From an uncultured Bacilli bacterium (GTDB taxonomy: Bacteria; Bacillota_I; Bacilli_A; RF39; UBA660): a DNA stretch of 11,226 nt. A program made the translations under genes and the position numbers. The notes beneath the pieces were generated by a model that was not told the origin of the DNA, searched no databases, and saw only the letters and a list, made by a program, of their open reading frames with translations. The stretch covers positions 1 to 11,226 of the forward strand of contig CANQHW010000029.1 of the NCBI GenBank assembly GCA_947623855.1, written 5' to 3'. This document shows positions 1 to 7,297 of the stretch, in pieces. The first letter of the stretch is position 1. Each line of letters opens with the position of its first letter.

Positions 1-54
1 CTAAAAAGAGTAATAATATTATACTAGTAAATAAATGATTTGCAACTTCATCCA

Positions 55-84
55 TTTACTAATCAGTATTATACGTGATATAAT
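55..84 (+). promoter_or_regulatory. Extended -10 promoter for the hsdMSR operon
   Basis: A perfect extended -10, TGATATAAT, lies at 76-84 (TG at 76-77, TATAAT at 79-84). A weak -35 candidate, TTTACT, lies at 55-60 with an 18-nt spacer. Transcription would start near 91, giving a leader of about 28 nt before the hsdM ATG. An inverted repeat, TAGTAAA (25-31) with TTTACTA (55-61), covers the -35 candidate and could be an operator, but that is only an inference. No divergent gene or regulator gene is visible in the first 118 bases. Confidence 0.6.
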
Positions 85-118
85 TTAAATATATATAAAT
101 TTATCTAGGGAGGTATTT

Positions 119-1615
119 ATGGGTGAAAATGATTTAAAAAAATTAGAAGATAAACTATGGGCCGCTGCCGATAAAATGCGCGGTGCAGTATCAGTATCAG
201 ATTATAAATTTATAGTATTAGGTTTGATTTTTTTAAAATATATTTCCGATTCTTTTGAGGACAGATACAAAGAATTAATTGAAGAAGGATATGGCTTAGA
301 AGAAGAACAAGATTCTTATACCGAAAAGAATATCTTCTATGTTCCTAAAAATGCCCGATGGCCCTACTTAGTAAAACATTCCAAAGATAATAATATCGGC
401 GAAATAATTGACGATGCTTTAAGTTCCATTGAAAAGAAAAATACATCTTTAAAAAATGTCTTACCTAAAGATTATAACCGCCCCACTATGAGAAATGTTA
501 ATCTGGGAGAATTAATCGATCTATTTACCAATATTAAAGTAGGAACCAAAGATGCCATCGCAAAAGATATTCTTGGACGAATTTATGAATATTTTTTAGG
601 CCAATTTGCTAAGAATGAGTTGCAAAAAGGAGGAGAATTTTATACTCCGGCTTGTTTAGTGCGGACTATGGTAGAATGCATCGAACCTTCCGAAGGAAGA
701 GTATACGATCCTGCTTGTGGTTCTGGTGGAATGTTTATTCAATCTGCTAAATTTGTTAAAGATCATCAAGGAAAACTAACCAATATAAGTATTTATGGTC
801 AAGAAAAAAATCCCACTACATGGCGAATTGCCAAAATGAACTTAGCTATCCGAGCCTTAGATGGCGATTTAGGTCAATATGCTGCTGATACTTTTACGGA
901 AGACTTACATAAAGATTTAGAAGCGGATTATGTCCTTGCTAATCCTCCTTTTAATATGGAGTGGGATGTCGACAAAGTATCTAAAGACCCCAGATGGAAA
1001 TTTGGTCTTGCTCCTAAAGGAAATGCTAACTACGCTTGGTTGCAACATATGATTTCCAAATTATCCAAAAATGGCAAAATGGCTTGCATCTTAGCCAATG
1101 GTTCTCTTTCTACTGGTGGCCAAGAAGGCAAAATTAGACAAAAAATAATAGAAGAAGATTTAATTGATTGTATTATATCTATGCCTACTAATTTATTCTA
1201 CACCGTCGCAGTTCCCTGTTCTATTTGGATTATTAATCGCCATAAAAAACAAGCTGGGCATACTTTATTTATTAATGCTAGTAATATGGGAACAATGGTT
1301 ACCCGAAAATTAAGAGAATTATCCGAAAATGATATATTAAAAATTGCTGATACTTATCATAATTATCAAAATAATTCTAATTATAACGATATTCTAGGAT
1401 ATTGTAAAAAAGTGTCATTAAATGATATTAAAGCCAATGCCTATATATTAACTCCTGGTGGATATGTTGGAATTGAAGAACAAAATTATGAAGATATTCC
1501 TTTTGAAGAAAAAATAACAAAATTAACACAAGAACTATCTAAACAATTTGAAAAATCCCACAGTTTAGAAGATGAAATTAAAAAAAATTTAGGAGCAATT
1601 GGATATGATATGTAA
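119..1615 (+). CDS. hsdM: Type I restriction-modification DNA methyltransferase subunit HsdM
   Basis: This is the modification subunit of a type I RM enzyme. It transfers a methyl group from S-adenosylmethionine to N6 of adenine and works as M2S, or within R2M2S. The N-terminal helical HsdM domain (about 1-135) includes RGAVSVSDYKFIVLG. The SAM-binding motif I, DPACGSGGMF, is at residues 197-206, preceded by GGEFYTP at 171-177. The catalytic motif IV, NPPF, is at 275-278 and marks an adenine-N6 enzyme. At 498 aa it is full length for the family. The ATG at 119 is set by AGGGAGG at 107-113. It is first in an M-S-R operon and its end overlaps hsdS. Its N-terminal domain differs clearly from that of the second HsdM at 10693, so the two belong to different type I families. 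Its base composition looks somewhat less AT-rich at the 5' end than in the downstream genes. Confidence 0.96.
   Translation: MGENDLKKLEDKLWAAADKMRGAVSVSDYKFIVLGLIFLKYISDSFEDRYKELIEEGYGLEEEQDSYTEKNIFYVPKNARWPYLVKHSKDNNIGEIIDDALSSIEKKNTSLKNVLPKDYNRPTMRNVNLGELIDLFTNIKVGTKDAIAKDILGRIYEYFLGQFAKNELQKGGEFYTPACLVRTMVECIEPSEGRVYDPACGSGGMFIQSAKFVKDHQGKLTNISIYGQEKNPTTWRIAKMNLAIRALDGDLGQYAADTFTEDLHKDLEADYVLANPPFNMEWDVDKVSKDPRWKFGLAPKGNANYAWLQHMISKLSKNGKMACILANGSLSTGGQEGKIRQKIIEEDLIDCIISMPTNLFYTVAVPCSIWIINRHKKQAGHTLFINASNMGTMVTRKLRELSENDILKIADTYHNYQNNSNYNDILGYCKKVSLNDIKANAYILTPGGYVGIEEQNYEDIPFEEKITKLTQELSKQFEKSHSLEDEIKKNLGAIGYDM
1591..1607 (+). promoter_or_regulatory. Ribosome binding site that decides the hsdS start
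   Basis: AGGAG at 1591-1595 lies inside the hsdM coding end. In-frame hsdS starts are TTG at 1599 (3 nt away, too close) and ATG at 1605 (9 nt away, good spacing). The ATG at 1605 is therefore preferred, giving an 11-bp overlap with hsdM and probable translational coupling. Confidence 0.7.
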
Positions 1616-2699
1616 GCTAAAGGATATTTCTTTAAATAATCGTGGGTATTATGGTATCAAAGCTCCTGCAGTTAATTATGATAAAAATAAATATACTTAT
1701 TTAAGAATAACTGATATTAATGATGATGGTTCTTTAAATAAAAAAAGTTTGATGTCTGTGGATGATAGCAATGCAAGTAATTACATTTTACAAAAAAATG
1801 ATATTGTTTTTGCTAGAACTGGAGCAAGTACGGGAAGAAATTATTTTTATGATGGAGAAATAGAAAAACTAGTATATGCTGGATTCCTTATTAAATTTTC
1901 TATAAATGATAAACTAGTTAATCCTCGATACGTCAAATATTACTGCTTATCAAAAAAATATACTGATTGGATTTTATCTGCTATCACTGGCAGCACTAGA
2001 CCTAATATCAATGCATCGCAATTATCTGAAATGCCCATCTATCTGCCTGATAGAGATACCCAAAATAAAATAGTTAAAATTCTGGATTCCATAAATAATA
2101 AAATAAAATTAAATAATACAATAAATGATAATTTATATGAAATTGGCTTGAATATTTATGCAAAAGACTCAATAAATACAAAAACTAAGAAAAAATTAAA
2201 ATGTTTCTTCGACGTTATTACAGGGAAGAAAGATGCTAATGCAAGTTGTGAAAATGGTTTATATCCGTTTTTTACTTGTTCAAATAAAATATCCAAAATT
2301 AATGACTATTCCTTTGATGATTCGGCAATTTTATTAGCAGGTAATGGTGATTTTAATATTAAGGTTTATATTGGAAAGTTTGATGCCTATCAAAGAACTT
2401 ATGTATTAATACCTTATGATACAAAAAATTTAGGATATTTATATTTTGCGATGTTAACCGAATTGCAAAACTTAACAATCGATTCTAGAGGAAGTGTAAT
2501 AAAATTTATTACCAAAGGAATGATTGAAAATTTTCAAATACCATTTATAGATGATGCTAATACAAATACTATTTTAAATATATTAGTTGAAAAAATATTG
2601 GCAAATAGCCAAGAAAATCAAATACTAGAGCAACTGCAAGATACATTGTTATCAAAGCTAATCAATGGCCAAATAAATCTAGAAAATATCGAAATTTAA
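1605..2699 (+). CDS. hsdS: Type I restriction-modification specificity subunit HsdS
   Basis: This is the DNA-recognition subunit, which reads the two halves of a bipartite target and holds the M and R subunits. It shows the usual duplicated layout. Target recognition domain 1 is about residues 1-148, with the typical LQKNDIVFARTGAS stretch. It is followed by a helical spacer (about 149-187) beginning DRDTQNKIVKILD. TRD2 (about 198-312) follows, then a second helical spacer to the C-terminus with the family-typical LQDTLLSKLINGQI. At 364 aa it is slightly short but has both halves. The ATG at 1605 is chosen over the TTG at 1599 for ribosome-binding-site spacing. It is translated from the hsdM message with an 11-bp overlap. 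I see no inverted repeats or second hsdS copy that would suggest shuffling of specificity. The recognition sequence cannot be predicted from this window. Confidence 0.93.
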   Translation: MICKLKDISLNNRGYYGIKAPAVNYDKNKYTYLRITDINDDGSLNKKSLMSVDDSNASNYILQKNDIVFARTGASTGRNYFYDGEIEKLVYAGFLIKFSINDKLVNPRYVKYYCLSKKYTDWILSAITGSTRPNINASQLSEMPIYLPDRDTQNKIVKILDSINNKIKLNNTINDNLYEIGLNIYAKDSINTKTKKKLKCFFDVITGKKDANASCENGLYPFFTCSNKISKINDYSFDDSAILLAGNGDFNIKVYIGKFDAYQRTYVLIPYDTKNLGYLYFAMLTELQNLTIDSRGSVIKFITKGMIENFQIPFIDDANTNTILNILVEKILANSQENQILEQLQDTLLSKLINGQINLENIEI

Positions 2700-2748
2700 T
2701 AGAAACTTATTATTAGAATGTTTACAAAAAACTAGAAAGGGCATAAGT

Positions 2749-5700
2749 ATGTTTAATGAAGAACAATTAGAAGATATGACAATGCAACTATTATCTAAAT
2801 TAGGATATGATTGTATTAATGGATATACTTTAAAAAGAGATTATCATAGTGTTTTTTATGATTCTACTTTATTTGCTGATTTAGCTAATATTAATAAAGC
2901 CTTTACCGCTGAGCAAATACAAGAAGCCATAAAAATTATTAAAAACTTAACTTATAATAACGTTGTAGAAGATAACAAAGAATTTACTAAATACTTATTA
3001 CAAGGTGTACCAGTAGAAATTAAAACAAATAATGGCTATCAATATAAAAATGTTAAATTAATAGATTTTGCTAATCTAAATAATAATCATTTCTTAGCCA
3101 TTAACCAATTTACGATCATTGAATTCGAAGAAAAAAGACCAGATATAATTTTATTTGTCAATAGTATTCCTTTAGTTGTTATTGAACTTAAAACTGTTAG
3201 TAATGAAGAAGTAACATTAGAAGATGCTTATAATCAATTATGGCGTTATAAAGAAATATCTATTCCCACATTATTTAGATATAATCAATTTTTAGTTATA
3301 AGTGATGGTGTAACTGCTAAAGCTGGAACTATTACTAGTCCTTTTAGTAGATTTAGTGATTGGAAAAAAGTAGTGGACACTGATGAAGTTAAAGAAAATA
3401 TGGATACCCATATTACTCTATTTAATGGAATGCTTCGAAAAGATCGCTTATTAGATATAATAGAAAATTATATATTATATAGTAATGATTCGAAAATACT
3501 TGCTCAATATCATCAATACTTTGGTGTCAAAAAAGCTATCACTTCTACTATTACTAACGGCCCTAAAACTGGTAAAGCCGGAATCGTTTGGCATACGCAA
3601 GGTTCCGGTAAATCTTTTAGTATGGTATTTTATACTGGTAATATGATAAGAACTTTACTTAATCCCACTATAGTTATTGTAACCGATCGCAATGATTTAG
3701 ATAATCAATTATATGAAACTTTTTATAAATGCTCTGCTTATTTAAAACAAAAACCCATTCAAGCTGATAACCGAAGTGACTTAAAAGAATTATTAAAAGA
3801 CCGAGTATCAGGCGGTATATTTTTTACCACTCTCCAAAAATTCGAAGAAGAATCCGGATTGTTTTCTAAACGAAATGACATTTTAGTTTTAGTAGATGAA
3901 GCTCATAGAAGTCATTATGGTTTAGAAGCTATCATGAAATTTAATTTTGAAACCATGGAAGCATATAAAAAATACGGTATAACTAAATATCTACATGAAG
4001 CCCTACCTAATGCCATTTATATCGGATTTACGGGCACTCCAGTCGAAACAAAAGATAAATCCACCTCTGCCATCTTTGGTGATGTTATTGATACTTATGA
4101 TATGACTCAATCTATAATGGATGGCTCTACAGTTCCCATTTCTTATGAATCAAGAATAGCCAAAGTGGGATTAAATCACAAAAATCTCGCAGAAATAGAT
4201 CGATATTATGCTATTGTTGAAAAATCGGGATCTGCAGATGAAACAATTGTTAATAAATCCAAACAAATGATGGCCAAAATATCTAAAATAATCGAAGATC
4301 CTGAAAGACTAGAACTTATTGTTAAAGATATCATCTCCCATTATGAAGAAAGAAAAAATATGACAGCTAATCATGCTATAGTTGTTGCTTATTCCAGAAA
4401 AAGTGCTTATATAATGTATCAAAAATTTTTAGAAATAAGACCAGATTATAAAGACGTTGTAAAAATGATTATAACCCCGAGCAATAAAGATCCTGAAACT
4501 ATGCAAAAAGCTATTGGTACTAAAACAGATAAAAAAGAACTTGAAAGAAGATTTAAAAGTGATGATCCCCAAGAAAAATTTAAAATTGCTATCGTTGTAG
4601 ATATGTGGCTTACTGGCTTTAATGTCCCACAGTTAGGAACTATGTATATAGATAAACCCATGAAAGCTCATACTTTAATGCAAGCTATTGCTCGTGTAAA
4701 TAGAGTTTATAAAGACAAAACAGGTGGCTTAATAGTTGATTATATTGGTTTAAAAAGTTGGTTATTAGATGCTTTAAAAACTTATACTATAAGAGATCAA
4801 AATAAAATAAAAGATACCGAAGAATTAGTAAAGGTATTATTAGCTAAATTAGAATTAATAGATGAGATGTTTAATGATTTTGACTATTCCGCATTTAAAG
4901 AATTAGATAATCCTGGTAAATATAATTTAATTAGAAGCGCCGCTAACCTAATGTTAGTTACAGAAGAAACAAAGAAAAGATTTCTCCAACATAGCCAAAT
5001 TATTAAAAATTTATACACCATATGTAGTGGGGTACTAAGTAACACCATAAAAGATAAATGCTTATTTATCATCTCGGTTAAATCCTTTATTTCTAAAATA
5101 ACCAATACTGGGAAATTAGATGTAATCGAAATTAATAAAGAAGTTGGTAAAATGCTTGAAAATTCAATAATTAAAGATGAATTATTAAATTTAGGAAAGT
5201 TAACCAAAGAAAAGAATTTAGAAATATTAAGCACTACTATTATCAAAAAACTTAAATCACTGAAAGAGAAAAACATCGCCGCAGAAATGTTATCTAAAAA
5301 TATTAAAATCTCTCTTGCTAAAATTGGTAAAATTAATTTAACATTACAAGAAAAATTTTCCACCAGATTTAATAAAATAGTTACTTTATATAATACAAGA
5401 ACAGATATCTCGGATATAGAAAAAATACTTAATGATATGCTTACTTTTCAAAAAGAAATTGCATCCGAAATTACTAATGGCAATGATTATAATTTATCTT
5501 TAGAAGAAAAAGCTTTCTTTGATGCTTTAAGAGTAAATCCGGAGATTAAAAAGGTTATTACTGACCAAGATTTAGTTCTTATATCTAAAAAATTAGTTAA
5601 CTTAATCAATGAAAATTTAACTTTAGATGCATTTAAAAGAGAAGATGCCAAAGCTCGAATTAGAAGTAGTATTCGAAAATTATTAATCGATTATCATTAC

Positions 5701-5772
5701 CCAAATAAATATCGTGAAGATGCTGTTAATAAGATTATAAATCAAGCTGAACTAAAATATCTAAATAATTAA
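2749..5772 (+). CDS. hsdR: Type I restriction endonuclease/translocase subunit HsdR
   Basis: This is the motor and nuclease subunit, which translocates DNA using ATP and cuts unmethylated DNA away from the site. The RecB-like nuclease domain carries D132 (after R130-P131), E146-L-K148 and Q163-x3-Y167, the PD-ExK plus QxxxY set. The superfamily 2 motor follows: Walker A HTQGSGKS (about 282-289), DEAH at 383-386, GFTGTP at 426-431 and motif VI QAIARVNRVY at about 645-654. The last 300 or so residues are helical, as expected for the domain that contacts HsdM. At 1007 aa it is full length and I see no missing catalytic residue. AGAAAGGG upstream and the ATG at 2749 define the start. The 49-nt gap after hsdS has no evident terminator or promoter, so it is probably cotranscribed with hsdMS. 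Confidence 0.96.
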   Translation: MFNEEQLEDMTMQLLSKLGYDCINGYTLKRDYHSVFYDSTLFADLANINKAFTAEQIQEAIKIIKNLTYNNVVEDNKEFTKYLLQGVPVEIKTNNGYQYKNVKLIDFANLNNNHFLAINQFTIIEFEEKRPDIILFVNSIPLVVIELKTVSNEEVTLEDAYNQLWRYKEISIPTLFRYNQFLVISDGVTAKAGTITSPFSRFSDWKKVVDTDEVKENMDTHITLFNGMLRKDRLLDIIENYILYSNDSKILAQYHQYFGVKKAITSTITNGPKTGKAGIVWHTQGSGKSFSMVFYTGNMIRTLLNPTIVIVTDRNDLDNQLYETFYKCSAYLKQKPIQADNRSDLKELLKDRVSGGIFFTTLQKFEEESGLFSKRNDILVLVDEAHRSHYGLEAIMKFNFETMEAYKKYGITKYLHEALPNAIYIGFTGTPVETKDKSTSAIFGDVIDTYDMTQSIMDGSTVPISYESRIAKVGLNHKNLAEIDRYYAIVEKSGSADETIVNKSKQMMAKISKIIEDPERLELIVKDIISHYEERKNMTANHAIVVAYSRKSAYIMYQKFLEIRPDYKDVVKMIITPSNKDPETMQKAIGTKTDKKELERRFKSDDPQEKFKIAIVVDMWLTGFNVPQLGTMYIDKPMKAHTLMQAIARVNRVYKDKTGGLIVDYIGLKSWLLDALKTYTIRDQNKIKDTEELVKVLLAKLELIDEMFNDFDYSAFKELDNPGKYNLIRSAANLMLVTEETKKRFLQHSQIIKNLYTICSGVLSNTIKDKCLFIISVKSFISKITNTGKLDVIEINKEVGKMLENSIIKDELLNLGKLTKEKNLEILSTTIIKKLKSLKEKNIAAEMLSKNIKISLAKIGKINLTLQEKFSTRFNKIVTLYNTRTDISDIEKILNDMLTFQKEIASEITNGNDYNLSLEEKAFFDALRVNPEIKKVITDQDLVLISKKLVNLINENLTLDAFKREDAKARIRSSIRKLLIDYHYPNKYREDAVNKIINQAELKYLNN

Positions 5773-5780
5773 TTTAAAGT

Positions 5781-5819
5781 TTTATACAACCATTATTTAT
5801 ATCAAATAATAAGTATAAA
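5781..5819 (+). other. Nested AT-rich hairpin just after hsdR
   Basis: The outer arms TTTATAC (5781-5787) and GTATAAA (5813-5819) enclose the inner arms ATTATTT (5792-5798) and AAATAAT (5804-5810) around a 5-nt loop. That makes 14 base pairs interrupted by a small asymmetric internal loop. No U-run follows, so it is not a standard intrinsic terminator. It may stabilise the 3' end of the hsd transcript or may reflect AT-rich chance pairing. Confidence 0.3.
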
Positions 5820-5913
5820 TTATAAAGCTCCCATATTATTTCCATCTTTCTTAGTGAAATTTTTTAATACATTTTAAAAAAATTAAATTTTTAGTGAATT
5901 TTCCAGAATAGTA

Positions 5914-5922
5914 TGTTATTAT
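5914..5922 (+). promoter_or_regulatory. Candidate extended -10 promoter for the 5967 gene
   Basis: TGTTATTAT at 5914-5922 fits the TGnTATAAT pattern with one mismatch. It lies about 45 nt before the ATG at 5967, inside a GTATGTTAT context also seen at the 10648 promoter. No convincing -35 is visible. The rest of the 5773-5966 spacer is AT-rich and holds no gene. It contains the octamer TTAGTGAA twice, at 5851-5858 and 5891-5898. Confidence 0.4.
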
Positions 5923-5966
5923 ATATGTATAGTTTATTTTGTATAAATAGAAAGTTGGTGTATATA

Positions 5967-7178
5967 ATGATATCTGCTCCCCAATTAGATTCAATATTAC
6001 ACATATATAAAAATCACAATCTAAATCCTGGAAGCTATGATAAAAATGTAAAAGCAAGAATAAATAAACTTTATAAATTATTAGATTTAATAAAACCTTT
6101 AGATGATGACGAATACAAAGTCCTATATTTTAGCGTCCCTAAAGGAAATATTAAAGAATATGGTAATTATAAGGAACTAAAATCATCAGGAGAAGTTAAA
6201 AACTATAAAGAATTTATTAACTTCTTTAATGAAGATTACCCGGATGAAATATATTGGTATAAAATGACTACTAGTAGATATAAAAATTATCGGACAATAG
6301 TTATTAATTCTTCCATTTTAATCAATGCTGATCTAGATAGTGCTGATGAATTATTTCTAAACAAACAGCTACAAGAGGTTCTAGATTTCTTAATAATAAA
6401 AGTAAAAGAATGTATTAAAAAACTAAAAGATGGTACCTATAATAAGTACATAAACGAAAATTATTCTTATAAAAATAAATTTGGAGTAATTAAAAGAAAA
6501 GATTATTGGAAACTATATCCAGAAGTTAAAGAAAATTTATTAAAAGGCATCTCTCAAGAAGATATTAACTATTTTATTGCTAATGCTAGTGATAATATAG
6601 CAAACAGGATAAAAGATATGACATCTTCTAAATATTTTGCATGTGTTGCTAAGGGTTATAAAGATATTGGTTATGAAATAGGAAATATGACGAATAAAGA
6701 ACTATATTTAAAATATGCCGATGGTAGAGATGAAGGGTTAAGAAATATTGCGGAGGATAGCAGTATTGAATTTGATAAATGGTATAATAACAAAAAAAGA
6801 GGTGGCGGCCATCCGTGGGAGATTATAAGGGGCCATTCATTTGCTAGAGTAAATTTACAAATAGGTAAAGATGACAGAGGATATTATTTATCTCTTGATG
6901 GTAGTGTAATTTTAAGTAAAATAGAAATAGCTAAAATTTTTAATGTCTTAAATAAAAATAATCTTCCTATCCGTGTATATAATGCTGATATAATAAAAAA
7001 CGCATTTAAAGGTGAAGATGATATTGGTATCGTCCCATATTATATAATACCAATAATGTGTGCAGGCTATTTTAAAAAATATCACCCAAAAGAATTTATT
7101 CACATAGATGATAGTAAAATAATTAATTATATTAAATGGGAACCATTAACTAAAGTCGAATTAAAAAAAGAAAATTAG
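5967..7178 (+). CDS. Conserved-looking protein of unknown function with GGGHPWE motif
   Basis: I do not recognise this 403-aa protein. It has no signal peptide or membrane segment, so it is probably cytoplasmic. The N-terminal half (about 1-190) is charged and mixed in secondary structure. The C-terminal part has the most distinctive stretch, a Gly-rich GGGHPWEIIRGHS at residues 279-291, followed by alternating strand-like segments and GIVPYYIIP near residues 354-362. I have an impression of similar HPWE motifs in uncharacterised Bacillota proteins but cannot name a family. His282, Trp284, Glu285 and His290 are candidate active or binding residues, by inference only. The reading frame is open from an upstream ATG at 5913, but that start sits on the predicted -10 and has no ribosome binding site, so the ATG at 5967 is used, although its own site (GTTGGTG) is weak. 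It is monocistronic, with a promoter candidate before it and a terminator after. Confidence 0.8.
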   Translation: MISAPQLDSILHIYKNHNLNPGSYDKNVKARINKLYKLLDLIKPLDDDEYKVLYFSVPKGNIKEYGNYKELKSSGEVKNYKEFINFFNEDYPDEIYWYKMTTSRYKNYRTIVINSSILINADLDSADELFLNKQLQEVLDFLIIKVKECIKKLKDGTYNKYINENYSYKNKFGVIKRKDYWKLYPEVKENLLKGISQEDINYFIANASDNIANRIKDMTSSKYFACVAKGYKDIGYEIGNMTNKELYLKYADGRDEGLRNIAEDSSIEFDKWYNNKKRGGGHPWEIIRGHSFARVNLQIGKDDRGYYLSLDGSVILSKIEIAKIFNVLNKNNLPIRVYNADIIKNAFKGEDDIGIVPYYIIPIMCAGYFKKYHPKEFIHIDDSKIINYIKWEPLTKVELKKEN

Positions 7179-7198
7179 CCATGCTAATATTATTAATT

Positions 7199-7227
7199 AA
7201 GTAGAAGTTGATTCTACTTTATTTTTT
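7199..7227 (+). terminator. Intrinsic terminator after the 5967 gene
   Basis: A perfect 8-bp stem, AAGTAGAA (7199-7206) with TTCTACTT (7212-7219), has a 5-nt loop and is followed by a T-rich tail ending in six T at 7222-7227. It lies 20 nt after the TAG stop and separates the 5967 gene from the next operon. Confidence 0.75.
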
Positions 7228-7237
7228 AAAAGTTTAA

Positions 7238-7246
7238 TGTTATAGT
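7238..7246 (+). promoter_or_regulatory. Extended -10 promoter for the 7298-9309 operon
   Basis: TGTTATAGT (TG at 7238-7239, TATAGT at 7241-7246) follows the terminator directly. No good -35 is present, as expected for an extended -10 promoter. A start near 7253 would leave a leader of about 45 nt. That leader contains AAGGAG at its 5' end, a 7-bp hairpin (ATTATCA 7259-7265 with TGATAAT 7276-7282), and then the true ribosome binding site AGGAG at 7283-7287. Confidence 0.5.
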
Positions 7247-7297
7247 ATTACCAAGGAGATTATCACTTATTAAAATGATAATAGGAGTAAATAGTAT

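Noticed and set aside
1599..1604. TTG start for hsdS at 1599
   Set aside because: It is only 3 nt from AGGAG; the in-frame ATG at 1605 has normal spacing.
1605..2699. Phase-variable or shuffling hsdS locus
   Set aside because: There is no second hsdS fragment, no recombinase gene, and no inverted repeats in or near hsdS.
4884..5363. Long open frame on the minus strand inside hsdR (also 4446-4661)
   Set aside because: It lies fully opposite the conserved hsdR coding sequence, has no ribosome binding site, and its hydrophobic composition is what antisense of Lys/Glu/Asn-rich coding gives.
5913..5966. Upstream ATG (5913) as the start of the HPWE-motif protein
   Set aside because: It overlaps the predicted -10 element and has no ribosome binding site; the ATG at 5967 is better placed.
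5851..6057. Minus-strand open frame overlapping the start of the 5967 gene
   Set aside because: It overlaps the better supported + strand gene and the promoter spacer and has no recognisable protein features.
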